Shown: positions 17,134 through 24,446 of the stretch, in pieces
How the letters are laid out: each line of letters opens with the position of its first letter
Numbering within the stretch: the first letter of the stretch is position 1
From: Flavilitoribacter nigricans DSM 23189 = NBRC 102662
Lineage (GTDB): Bacteria; Bacteroidota; Bacteroidia; Chitinophagales; Saprospiraceae
Length of the DNA stretch: 64,000 nucleotides
Assembly: GCF_002646595.1 (NCBI RefSeq)
Contig: NZ_PDUD01000026.1
Location: forward strand, 62,001-126,000
Direction: 5' to 3'
Notes under the pieces: model-generated
Databases searched by the model: none
The model's input: the letters and a program-made list of their open reading frames with translations, nothing else
What the model was told of the DNA's origin: nothing
Made by a program: the position numbers and the translations under genes

Positions 17134-17748
17134 ATGAATTGGTTTAAAAGGCTTTTTGCAAAAGAAAAAATAGAACCGGATCCGATGAAGTATTTGATCG
17201 TTGGCCTGGGCAATATGGGCGCTGATTACGACGGAACCCGCCACAATATCGGGTTTGACGTAGTGGACGAACTGGCCCGGGAAGCAGAAGTGGAGTTCAA
17301 AAATGACCAGTTGGGGGACATTGCCCGCTTCCGACACCGGGGTCGCACCTATATCCTGCTGAAGCCTTCTACCTTTATGAACCGCAGCGGCAAGGCCGTA
17401 CGTTACTGGCTGCAAAAAGAAAAGATCAATAAAGAAAATCTGCTGGTGATCGTCGATGACCTCAACCTACCGTTCGGCAAACAGCGACTCCGTGGGAAAG
17501 GCAGCGACGGCGGCCACAATGGGCTAAAGGACATTGATCAGCTCAACGGCGGTAATAACTACGCCCGCTTACGCATCGGTATCGGCAATGAATTTCATCA
17601 GGGGCAACAGGTCAACTACGTGCTGGGAGAATGGAGTGATGAAGAACGGCAGTCCCTGCCGGAGCTCCTGAAATACGCCGCAGAAACGGCGAAAAGTTTC
17701 GGAGCGATCGGTCTGGCCCGCACGATGAATGAGTTTAACAAGAAATAA
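17134..17748 (+). CDS. pth: Peptidyl-tRNA hydrolase
   Basis: 204 residues. It releases peptides from prematurely dissociated peptidyl-tRNA. Signatures are YLIVGLGNMGADYDGTRHNI with the catalytic histidine in TRHNIGF, KPSTFMNRSG, IVDDLNLPFGK with the catalytic aspartate, and GSDGGHNGLKDI. The first 17 residues (MNWFKRLFAKEKIEPDP) precede the canonical MKYLIVG start. Such short amphipathic extensions are usual in Bacteroidota homologues, so the first ATG is kept, but MKYL at 17185 is possible. It lies downstream of dapD on the same strand with an 87-base gap containing a hairpin. Confidence 0.95.
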   Translation: MNWFKRLFAKEKIEPDPMKYLIVGLGNMGADYDGTRHNIGFDVVDELAREAEVEFKNDQLGDIARFRHRGRTYILLKPSTFMNRSGKAVRYWLQKEKINKENLLVIVDDLNLPFGKQRLRGKGSDGGHNGLKDIDQLNGGNNYARLRIGIGNEFHQGQQVNYVLGEWSDEERQSLPELLKYAAETAKSFGAIGLARTMNEFNKK

Positions 17749-17774
17749 GTCTGGAATATTCGGATAAAAGGATT

Positions 17775-18854
17775 TCAGCTTGTTGATTGCAGGAGATCCT
17801 TCACGATGGCCGGTAATATAGCCGGTCCGGTGGTCTGCGCTGTTCCGAATCCGATGCTTTGCTGAAGAATAGCCTGTAAGGCTTCCCTAATATCCAGTTG
17901 CGACTGCGTCCGGACCACCGCCCAATTCTTTTCGCGGCATCGCTGCGCCAGATATTCCTGTTCTGGTTGCCCCGGCGTCGGGATCAGGATCGCCGGCTTG
18001 TGCATGGTAGCCAGATCCATCAGACTGCTGTAACCGGATCGACAAAGTACTACGGCCGAAGTCCGAATCGCTTCCTCTAATGCCGCTCCCGCCAGATAAC
18101 TGACTAATTCCATCCGCTCCCCCAATTGATGAGTTGTTTCCTCATCCGTTTTTCCCTGTACGATCAGCACCTTTAATTCCGGCATCGTTTTCAACTGCCG
18201 GAGCACGATCGCTTCCAGCCGGCTACGTTGGGGTTCAGGACCGGACAATAATACCAGCAGGTCCCGTTTCGGAGCGGCAGAGCCGGACGAAAAACGCGAA
18301 AGCAGCCCGATATAAACCGACGACTGAAACGGAGTGGGATAGGACAGCGCCCCGCTCAGGCCATCGGGCTGATCCGGGATCCAGATCGTCCGGAACCGCT
18401 TCAGCCAGTTTTGGTAAAACCAGTTGACCGTACGGGACAAAAATGCAGGGTGTATCTGTAAATTAAGTTGATGCGTAATGAGCACCGAGGGTACAGCGGC
18501 GTGGTAACAACCAAAACGACTATCGGAGATCACCACATCTACCTGTTCTTTCGCTACTATTCGCCGGAGCCAGCGGTGTTCCAGATACACCGCCCGAAAG
18601 ATCTTGGGTAACTGCCCGAGCATGCTCAGATAGAGGTCACGTCCCTGATAATTCACCTTATAGGCCGGGCATTCATAGTACTTTAAATCCGGGAAGCTTT
18701 TTTGCAGTAAACGTCCGGCACGGCCGCTTCCGGCCATAATGACCCGGGCATCCTGCCGCAACAGCTCCGCGATCACCGGTACGCTCCGACTGGCGTGGCC
18801 AAGCCCCCAGTCCAGTACGCAGACCAAAACTATCTTTTGCCCGGAAGCAGTCAC
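17775..18854 (-). CDS. MurG-like (GT-B fold) glycosyltransferase family protein
   Basis: 359 residues, GT-B type. The N-terminal domain starts VLVCVLDWGLGHASRSVPVI, the position of the glycine-rich acceptor loop in MurG/UGT-like enzymes. The C-terminal domain has RSGYSSLMDLATMHKPAILI and TPGQPEQEYLA, the nucleotide-sugar-binding part seen in UDP-GlcNAc transferases and in bacterial proteins annotated as glycosyltransferases of unknown acceptor. No membrane helix is present, so it probably works at the inner face of the membrane. It is encoded singly, convergent with pth (26 bases apart) and divergent from a tiny lipoprotein gene. Confidence 0.8.
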   Translation of the reverse strand: MTASGQKIVLVCVLDWGLGHASRSVPVIAELLRQDARVIMAGSGRAGRLLQKSFPDLKYYECPAYKVNYQGRDLYLSMLGQLPKIFRAVYLEHRWLRRIVAKEQVDVVISDSRFGCYHAAVPSVLITHQLNLQIHPAFLSRTVNWFYQNWLKRFRTIWIPDQPDGLSGALSYPTPFQSSVYIGLLSRFSSGSAAPKRDLLVLLSGPEPQRSRLEAIVLRQLKTMPELKVLIVQGKTDEETTHQLGERMELVSYLAGAALEEAIRTSAVVLCRSGYSSLMDLATMHKPAILIPTPGQPEQEYLAQRCREKNWAVVRTQSQLDIREALQAILQQSIGFGTAQTTGPAILPAIVKDLLQSTS

Positions 18855-18965
18855 ATTGAATGGCTGAAAGGTTTAAGAAATGGATTGACTCAATTACATC
18901 CTGCCTAAATCCGTTATATTTACGGATCGCACGATCTACTCAAGCTATCGCAAAATAAGAAGACT

Positions 18966-19082
18966 ATGTTTCTGAGAAAAGTATTCAACGCTAAAGTACG
19001 GTGGGATTGGCTGGGGCTGATCGCCCTGATTCTGCTGATTAGCGCCTGCCGGACGGCCAATTGCGGATGTCCGATGTATTGA
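18966..19082 (+). CDS. 38-residue lipoprotein with a cysteine-rich tail
   Basis: The ATG at 18966 opens a 38-codon frame. Residues 13-27 form one hydrophobic segment that ends in the lipobox LISAC. Only about 11 residues would remain after processing, and these contain two more cysteines in NCGCPMY. Very small lipoproteins with a terminal CxCP motif are, to my knowledge, common in Bacteroidota genomes and often missed. It is immediately followed by a strong hairpin, which supports a short transcription unit. Function unknown; the cysteines could bind metal or form disulfides. Confidence 0.65.
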   Translation: MFLRKVFNAKVRWDWLGLIALILLISACRTANCGCPMY

Positions 19083-19096
19083 GAGCTGACCGGATA

Positions 19097-19135
19097 CAGT
19101 GCTACCAGAACGAGTTCTCAGTCCTGGTAGCACTG
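19097..19135. terminator. Hairpin between the tiny lipoprotein gene and rng
   Basis: A perfect 12-bp stem, CAGTGCTACCAG (19097-19108) and CTGGTAGCACTG (19124-19135), with a 15-base loop. It sits between convergent genes. A T-run is lacking, but position and stem strength fit a bidirectional terminator. Confidence 0.65.
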
Positions 19136-19145
19136 CCACTCCGTA

Positions 19146-20696
19146 TTAATTCAATCTTATTTCATCGTCGTTTTCGTCGAAGAAGCGATATTCCAACATC
19201 CCGAAATCATTATCGGAATAAATTTTCACCCACTTCTGATATTGCCAGTACCACCTCATCTGCTTGTTCGGCAGTCCCTTTTTGAAGAACGCTTCCAGGT
19301 AAGGATGTACAAACAATTTAATCTTTGCCTTAGGCCGTGACTGGAAGATAAACATCAGATCCCGCTCGATATCATCGGTCACCAGAATGGAGGCATTGAT
19401 CTTGCCGGTACCGTTGCAGGTCGGGCAAACCTCGGCCGTATTGATCTTCACTTCCGGTCTTACCCGCTGACGGGTGATCTGCATCAGGCCAAACTTACTC
19501 AACGGAAGGATGGTATGCTGGGCCCGGTCTTTTTTCATAGACTGGCGCATAGCTTTCACCAAAACGTTCCGGTGATCCTTATTCCGCATATCGATGAAGT
19601 CAATAATGATGATCCCACCGATATCCCGCAGTCGTAACTGCCGCGCAATTTCTTCCGCCGCCTCCAGATTGACGTTCAGTACCGCCTGCTCCTGATTGGC
19701 ATTTTGCATTTTGTGCCCGCTGTTCACGTCAATGACGTGCATCGCTTCCGTGTGTTCGATCACCAGATAGGCGCCGCTGGGCATGGTAGCCGTTTTCCCG
19801 AAGGAGGATTTGATCTGTCGGGTCACCCCGAAGGATTCAAATACCGGCTTCTTGCCCTTATACAGGTTCAGGATCTTCACCTTTTCCGGGGCGATCGACC
19901 CCAGGTAGTTCTTGATGTTGGCGTGCATCTGCCGGTCATTGACGACGATCTTATTGAAAGAATCCGTCAGGATATCCCGGAGAATACTGGAAGTTTTGTC
20001 CAGTTCGCTCAGCAACTTCGTTGGCGGCTTGGCATTCTGCAACTGCTGGAAAATCTCTTCCCACTTGTTGAGCATGAAGTTGAGCTCCTCGTGCAGGTCC
20101 GCTACCTTTTTACCTTCGGCTGCCGTCCGGACGATCACCCCGAAATTTTTGGGGCGAATACTCTCCACCAGCACCTGCAGGCGTTTGCGCTCTTCGTTAT
20201 TACTGATCTTTTTGGATACCGCTACCACATTGACAAAAGGCGTCAATACCAGGTAACGGCCCGGGATGGTGATCTCACAACTCAGGCGGGGCCCTTTGGT
20301 TGAGATCGGCTCTTTGAGCACCTGTACCAAAATAAGGTCCCGCCGGTTCAGTACCTGGTCTACCTTGCCGGTCTTAATGATATCCGGTTCAATGGTAAAA
20401 TTGTCCAGGCGGTAGGTATTGATCCCACCGGTGGCGACACCGTTCGTATATTTCAGTAAGGATTTGAGCTTGGGTCCCAGATCGGTATAGTGAAGGAAGG
20501 CATCTTTCTTATGGCCAATATCTACGAATGCAGCATTGAGGCCGGGCATGAGACGTTTGATCCGTCCCAAAAACACATCACCTACAGTAAAATTGCTGTT
20601 GGTTTTTTGATTGTGAAGTTCTACTAACTTGGATTGCTCCAATAATGCAATCTCTACTTCCGTAGGCGTTGCATTAATAATGAGTTCTTTTTCCAC
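19146..20696 (-). CDS. rng: Ribonuclease G/E family endoribonuclease
   Basis: 516 residues, the short RNase G form without the RNase E degradosome scaffold. An S1 RNA-binding domain occupies about 38-120 (VGDVFLGRIKRLMPGLNAAF, VDIGHKKDAFLHYTDLG). The catalytic DNase I-like region has HVIDVNSGHKM and GGIIIIDFIDMRNKDHR with the metal-binding aspartates. The zinc-link is CPTCNGTG. It processes rRNA and decays mRNA. Upstream on the same strand are a 31-residue basic protein, a TPR lipoprotein and HU, an arrangement common in Bacteroidota, but a 409-base gap separates rng from them. Confidence 0.94.
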   Translation of the reverse strand: MEKELIINATPTEVEIALLEQSKLVELHNQKTNSNFTVGDVFLGRIKRLMPGLNAAFVDIGHKKDAFLHYTDLGPKLKSLLKYTNGVATGGINTYRLDNFTIEPDIIKTGKVDQVLNRRDLILVQVLKEPISTKGPRLSCEITIPGRYLVLTPFVNVVAVSKKISNNEERKRLQVLVESIRPKNFGVIVRTAAEGKKVADLHEELNFMLNKWEEIFQQLQNAKPPTKLLSELDKTSSILRDILTDSFNKIVVNDRQMHANIKNYLGSIAPEKVKILNLYKGKKPVFESFGVTRQIKSSFGKTATMPSGAYLVIEHTEAMHVIDVNSGHKMQNANQEQAVLNVNLEAAEEIARQLRLRDIGGIIIIDFIDMRNKDHRNVLVKAMRQSMKKDRAQHTILPLSKFGLMQITRQRVRPEVKINTAEVCPTCNGTGKINASILVTDDIERDLMFIFQSRPKAKIKLFVHPYLEAFFKKGLPNKQMRWYWQYQKWVKIYSDNDFGMLEYRFFDENDDEIRLN

Positions 20697-21105
20697 CGAA
20701 AAGTCGTTTTACTTGGCACTGGACGTATCGTGGTATGTATGGAAGTGGTAAGAACTACTTAGCATAGCTGATATTGCACTCTTTGGCTTTGCTTGCGGGT
20801 AGGCTAGCTCTTAATGGTTTCTTTATTACGGTTTAGTAGGGCGATCATGACGTCTGAAGGTCATTTGTATATCATCGTTACCCGGATAAGCGGCCATTCA
20901 TAGGACTCAAACCAGAATTCAGTCGACACGTTAAATAGATAAATGAGCTATTCTATCGTCTAAAATATGCAATATGCCTAAGTAGATACCCGGACCGGTG
21001 CAACACCGATCCGGGGATGATACTACTATCAATATATTTTTCAGACATGAATAGTAAGTGGGTCAGATCATATAACCCATCCACGCACCAATGCCAGGCG
21101 TGAAA
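20697..21105. other. 409-base gap upstream of rng
   Basis: No open frame longer than about a dozen codons was seen near the rng start. No exact TAnnTTTG with a proper -33 was found on the minus strand. The only clear structure is the hairpin at 20989-21015. The region probably holds the end of the upstream transcript and the rng promoter and leader. Confidence 0.4.
20989..21015 (-). terminator. GC-rich hairpin downstream of the 31-residue gene
   Basis: CCCGGACCGGTG (20989-21000), loop CAA, CACCGATCCGGG (21004-21015): 11 of 12 pairs, the last a G-T wobble when read on the minus strand. It lies about 90 bases after the stop of the minus-strand 31-residue gene. There is no T-run. It may be the transcript end or part of the rng leader. 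Confidence 0.45.
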
Positions 21106-21201
21106 TTATCTATTCTTCTTCTTGTGTCTGTTCTTGCGCAGTCTTTTTTTCCGTTTGTGCGTAGCAATCTTGTGCCTTTTACGCTTTTTTCCACAAGGCA
21201 T
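21106..21201 (-). CDS. 31-residue highly basic protein, probable ribosome-associated protein
   Basis: ATG at 21201, TAA at 21106-21108. The product begins MPCGKKRKRHKIATHKRKKR and is about two thirds lysine, arginine and histidine. Its pattern (KKRKRH, HKRKKRLRKNRHKKK) resembles very small ribosomal proteins such as the bS22/AURKAIP1 group, and a conserved short basic protein of this form sits next to HU or RNase G in Bacteroidota. Assignment to a named ribosomal protein (for example bL38, described from the Flavobacterium ribosome) is not possible without comparison. It follows the TPR lipoprotein gene by 51 bases. Confidence 0.75.
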   Translation of the reverse strand: MPCGKKRKRHKIATHKRKKRLRKNRHKKKNR

Positions 21202-21252
21202 ATTCTTCGATTTTGTTTAGTTAAAAAATTAAAACCCGACTGGATAGTAACC

Positions 21253-22041
21253 TTACTGAGCGTCACACTTTGCAGCTAATGCTGCTGCTCGGGAAGCGTA
21301 ATCGGGACCTGCATTACCGTAGGCGGTTGCCAAAAGGCAGATCGTGTTTTGATTATCGGGCTCCAACTCAAGCGATCTTTCCAATCGTTGTATAGCCCGG
21401 TCAATTTGACCGGTTTTGATGGCCAGTCTGGCCAAAGTATTCATTACTAGAACATTATTTGGCTGCGCATCGTTCAATTCGCGCAACATCAGGATACCCC
21501 GCATGGGGTTATCCGGCGGCGGATTCTCGGTGTATACCAGGGCCAGATTCACCTGATGGCTCATCTGATCCGGATTGATCGAGATCGCATTTTCAAAAGA
21601 ACGAACAGCCCGGCCGCTACAGTAGTCCCTTACCCTGGGTTCTGTGGACTGTTGTACACAGATGGTATAGGTGGTACCCGCGATAGCCCAGCTTTCTTCC
21701 GTTCCGGCAAGATCGGCGATCTCCTGGGCGTAGTAGCCGGCAATAGCCGGCTGACCGAGTTCGAACCAGGCGCCGGAGATCTTTTTCAGCTGATCTATCC
21801 TCGCACTATCTGCTTCCAGTTGTGCCAGCTCCTGTTCCAATAAAAATATCCGGCCGTTCTGTGAGGAGGAAAGCGATTCCTTGGCGTTCTTTAGTAAAAC
21901 GCTAATATCGGTGCTTTCCGCCTGCAGGGCTCTTGTTTTTTCAAGCTGCTGCTGCTTTTCGGGCTTCGTATTGCACCCAAAATAAAGCAAAAAAAACAAA
22001 CCAACGGCCGAAAGGATTACTATCCACTGTAATTTAGTCAT
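21253..22041 (-). CDS. TPR-repeat lipoprotein
   Basis: 262 residues. The N-terminus MTKLQWIVILSAVGLFFLLY followed by FGC is a lipoprotein signal. A glutamine/serine-rich linker and coiled region (about 30-80) precede TPR repeats, clearest at about 195-250 (LARLAIKTGQIDRAIQRLER, LELEPDNQNTICLLATAYGN). The TPRs suggest a periplasmic scaffold role. It lies 20 bases after the HU gene and probably shares its transcript. Such a TPR protein between HU and RNase G recurs in Bacteroidota, but its function is unknown. Confidence 0.8.
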   Translation of the reverse strand: MTKLQWIVILSAVGLFFLLYFGCNTKPEKQQQLEKTRALQAESTDISVLLKNAKESLSSSQNGRIFLLEQELAQLEADSARIDQLKKISGAWFELGQPAIAGYYAQEIADLAGTEESWAIAGTTYTICVQQSTEPRVRDYCSGRAVRSFENAISINPDQMSHQVNLALVYTENPPPDNPMRGILMLRELNDAQPNNVLVMNTLARLAIKTGQIDRAIQRLERSLELEPDNQNTICLLATAYGNAGPDYASRAAALAAKCDAQ

Positions 22042-22061
22042 AAAAGACTTTCATAACAAAA

Positions 22062-22373
22062 CTAATCATCACTTTCATCGCTAGGCAGGGCAGTAACGTT
22101 GTCCTTTACCTGCTCTACGAAAACTTTAGCCGGTTTGAAAGCCGGAATAAAGTGTTCCGGGATCTCAATGGCTTTATTTTTCTTAATATGACGTCCAATT
22201 TTTTTAGCTCTCTTTTTAACTATAAACGAACCGAAACCGCGAACGTATACATTTTCGCCTTCAGCTAATGAACCTTTCACTTCCTTGAAGAAGGTCTCCA
22301 AAGTCACCAAGACATCTACCTTTGGCACTCCGGTCTTTTCGGAAATGGCCGCAACCAAGTCAGCTTTTCTCAT
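22062..22373 (-). CDS. HU-family DNA-binding protein
   Basis: 103 residues. It begins MRKADLVAAISEKTGVPK and has the HU/IHF core GENVYVRGFGSFIVKKRAKK and the DNA-binding beta arm IGRHIKKNKAIEIPEHFIPAFKPA. The conserved proline that intercalates DNA is present (EIPEHFIPAFKP). A short acidic tail (SDESDD) extends beyond the standard 90 residues. It bends and compacts DNA as a dimer. It is first in a minus-strand group with the TPR lipoprotein and the 31-residue gene. A weak promoter-like GAAATTTG lies 60-70 bases upstream. Confidence 0.94.
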   Translation of the reverse strand: MRKADLVAAISEKTGVPKVDVLVTLETFFKEVKGSLAEGENVYVRGFGSFIVKKRAKKIGRHIKKNKAIEIPEHFIPAFKPAKVFVEQVKDNVTALPSDESDD

Positions 22374-22682
22374 CGTTATTCACTGGTTTATAACAAGTTA
22401 TAGATCATCTCCCTTTTTGAGAAACGGATGCAAATTTCGGAATTTTTTCCTGAATAGAAAATAAATGCTAACTTAATTTTCACTTTTTTTCCCTAATACT
22501 CAACTGATTACGTAATGATTTGCCCGTTAGATATCCACTCCGGTGAAAATCGTAGAATAAAATACCACCGGCGCCCCCAATGAGCGTAAAATATTCTATA
22601 CTTAAAAGATGATACCGAATTATCAGTCAGCCTCCGGGAAACCCGATATTTACATAGTGTTAGCTATTCTCCCGGCAATGGT
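22374..22682. other. AT-rich divergent gap between HU and yicC
   Basis: About 310 bases of AT-rich sequence with frequent stops in all frames. It should contain the HU promoter on the minus strand and the upstream part of the yicC promoter. No RNA gene or repeat was recognised. Confidence 0.35.
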
Positions 22683-22690
22683 TATCTTTG
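22660..22690 (+). promoter_or_regulatory. Promoter upstream of the yicC leader
   Basis: TTAG (22660-22663), 19 bases, TATCTTTG (22683-22690). The -7 element is an exact TAnnTTTG and the spacing is canonical; the -33 has one mismatch to TTTG. Transcription would begin near 22697, just before the hairpin at 22709-22771. Confidence 0.55.
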
Positions 22691-22696
22691 CAGCTT

Positions 22697-22780
22697 GAAA
22701 TAATCAATAGCCTGGGGCGGGGGGCACGGTACAGAGCGATCTTCCGCGCATCCTCCTCTCCGCCCCAGGCTTTTCCTTCC
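22697..22780 (+). ncRNA. Structured leader or small RNA upstream of yicC
   Basis: Starting at the predicted transcription start, a perfect 12-bp stem AGCCTGGGGCGG (22709-22720) with CCGCCCCAGGCT (22760-22771) encloses 39 bases that can form further pairs. It is followed by TTTTCCTTCC, a T-rich tail. It could be a short RNA ending in an intrinsic terminator, or an attenuator controlling yicC and gmk downstream. I do not recognise it as 6S, SRP or any known riboswitch. Confidence 0.45.
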
Positions 22781-22805
22781 TCAAATAAACCATAAAAAAG
22801 AGGGT

Positions 22806-23681
22806 ATGCTATTATCCATGACGGGCTACGGCCGCGCAACGAAGTCATTCCGAAACAAAACGATCATGGTCGAGATCCGCTCGCTCAACAGCAAGTATTC
22901 CGACCTTCGGATCAAGATCCCGCAACACTACCGCGAACACGAAACGGTACTGCGTCGCATCGTCACCGAAAGTACCCAGAGGGGAAAGGTAGACATGAAC
23001 ATCGAACTAAAGTCTCTGCAGGGCGATGAGGAGTTTGGGCTCAACAAACCGCTCTTTCGCCGGTATTACGAAGAGCTGAGCCAAATGGGCAAAGAGCTGG
23101 GCATGGATCATGGTGACCTCTACCAGGCGATACTGCGCATTCCCAATGTAGTTTCCTCCGGTCTGGAATCGATCGACGATGAAGAATGGAAAGCCCTACT
23201 CGATACGCTGAATGAAGCTTTGGATAATTTCAAGAAGTTCCGGGAAACCGAAGGGGAAGCCACGGCCAAAGACCTCCATTTGCGCATTACTACTATTATG
23301 GATCTGCTCAAGCAGGTCAGCCCCTACGAGATCGAACGGGTAGACAAACTGCGCCAGCGCCTGCACCAGAACCTGGCGGACTATCTGGGTAAGGAAAATA
23401 TCGATGAGAACCGCTTCGAACAGGAGATCCTTTTTTACCTGGAAAAAATGGATATCAATGAGGAGAAGGTCCGCCTCGAACAGCACTGCCGCTTTTTCCT
23501 GGAGGAAATGGAGAAAAAAGCCAAGAGTAAAGGGCGAAAACTGAGCTTTATCGGTCAGGAGATCGGCCGGGAGATCAATACCCTGGGTGCCAAAGCCTAC
23601 TCTTCGGATATACAGCGCCTGGTAGTAGGCATGAAAGACGAGCTCGAAAAGATCAAAGAGCAGGTCGCCAACATCGTATAA
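22806..23681 (+). CDS. YicC family protein (endoribonuclease)
   Basis: 291 residues, full length. The N-terminus LSMTGYGRATKSFRNKTIMV and LNSKYSDLRIKIP, and the C-terminus FIGQEIGREINTLGAKAYSS, are diagnostic of YicC/YloC. E. coli YicC is an endoribonuclease that helps degrade some small RNAs. It is next to guanylate kinase, the usual neighbour of yicC in many phyla, with a 72-base gap. The structured leader upstream may regulate it, which would be notable for an RNase gene. Confidence 0.94.
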   Translation: MLLSMTGYGRATKSFRNKTIMVEIRSLNSKYSDLRIKIPQHYREHETVLRRIVTESTQRGKVDMNIELKSLQGDEEFGLNKPLFRRYYEELSQMGKELGMDHGDLYQAILRIPNVVSSGLESIDDEEWKALLDTLNEALDNFKKFRETEGEATAKDLHLRITTIMDLLKQVSPYEIERVDKLRQRLHQNLADYLGKENIDENRFEQEILFYLEKMDINEEKVRLEQHCRFFLEEMEKKAKSKGRKLSFIGQEIGREINTLGAKAYSSDIQRLVVGMKDELEKIKEQVANIV

Positions 23682-23753
23682 TATAGGGTGAAGGCACAAA
23701 CCGGCAGCTGCCGGCGCACCGGGCAACGAATTACAAGCAATCTGAATTATTAA

Positions 23754-24317
23754 ATGAGTAAATTGATCATTATTACAGCTCCCTCCGGAGCTGGAAAAAC
23801 GACAATCGTACAACATTTACTTTCTTCTTTTGATGAACTGGCCTTCTCAGTTTCGGCCACCACGCGCGCCCGGCGCCCGCACGAAAAAGACGGGGAGGAT
23901 TATTACTTTCTTTCCCCGGAAGCCTTTAAGGAACGTATCCGCCACCAGGATTTTATAGAATGGGAAGAGGTCTACGAAGATCAGTTCTATGGCACACTGA
24001 AGAGTGAAGTAGAGCGCCTCTGGAATCTCGGCAAACACATCATCTTCGATATCGAGGTCAAAGGAGCGCTCAACATCAAGAAGCATTACCCGGACGACTC
24101 GCTTTCCATATTCATCCAGCCCCCTTCTCCGGAAATACTTTTCGAAAGACTGCGCAACCGAAATACCGAATCGGCCGAAAGCCTGCGAAAGCGTATCGAA
24201 CGGGCGGCATTCGAGCTGAGTTGTGCGGACCTGTTTGATACCATACTGGTTAACGATGTGCTTAGCGACGCGCTCGCCGAGTCGGAATCTATTGTTACGG
24301 ATTTTATCGGGATCTGA
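23754..24317 (+). CDS. gmk: Guanylate kinase
   Basis: 187 residues. It phosphorylates GMP to GDP with ATP. The P-loop APSGAGKTT is at 9-17. The GMP-binding region follows (FSVSATTRARRPHEKDGEDY, with the conserved S-x-T-TR-x-RP-x-E-G-D-Y pattern). FDIEVKGALNIKK carries the conserved D-x-x-x-x-G. RLRNRNTES and LRKRIERA form the lid. It is cytoplasmic. It lies in the usual yicC-gmk pair and is probably cotranscribed. Confidence 0.97.
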   Translation: MSKLIIITAPSGAGKTTIVQHLLSSFDELAFSVSATTRARRPHEKDGEDYYFLSPEAFKERIRHQDFIEWEEVYEDQFYGTLKSEVERLWNLGKHIIFDIEVKGALNIKKHYPDDSLSIFIQPPSPEILFERLRNRNTESAESLRKRIERAAFELSCADLFDTILVNDVLSDALAESESIVTDFIGI

Positions 24318-24446
24318 GACTGAATCCCAGTCGCCGATCCCGGTACCAAATCATCCAGCCTCCCGATAAAGCCATTAGTCGGAAATTTTAGCCGCATGGA
24401 CCAGAAACCTTGCGCAATCAACGGAAAGCCCGTACATTCACTGGCA

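Noticed and set aside
23700-23715. CCGGCAGCTGCCGG palindrome between yicC and gmk as an operator
   Set aside because: A short GC-rich palindrome without a second copy or a candidate regulator.
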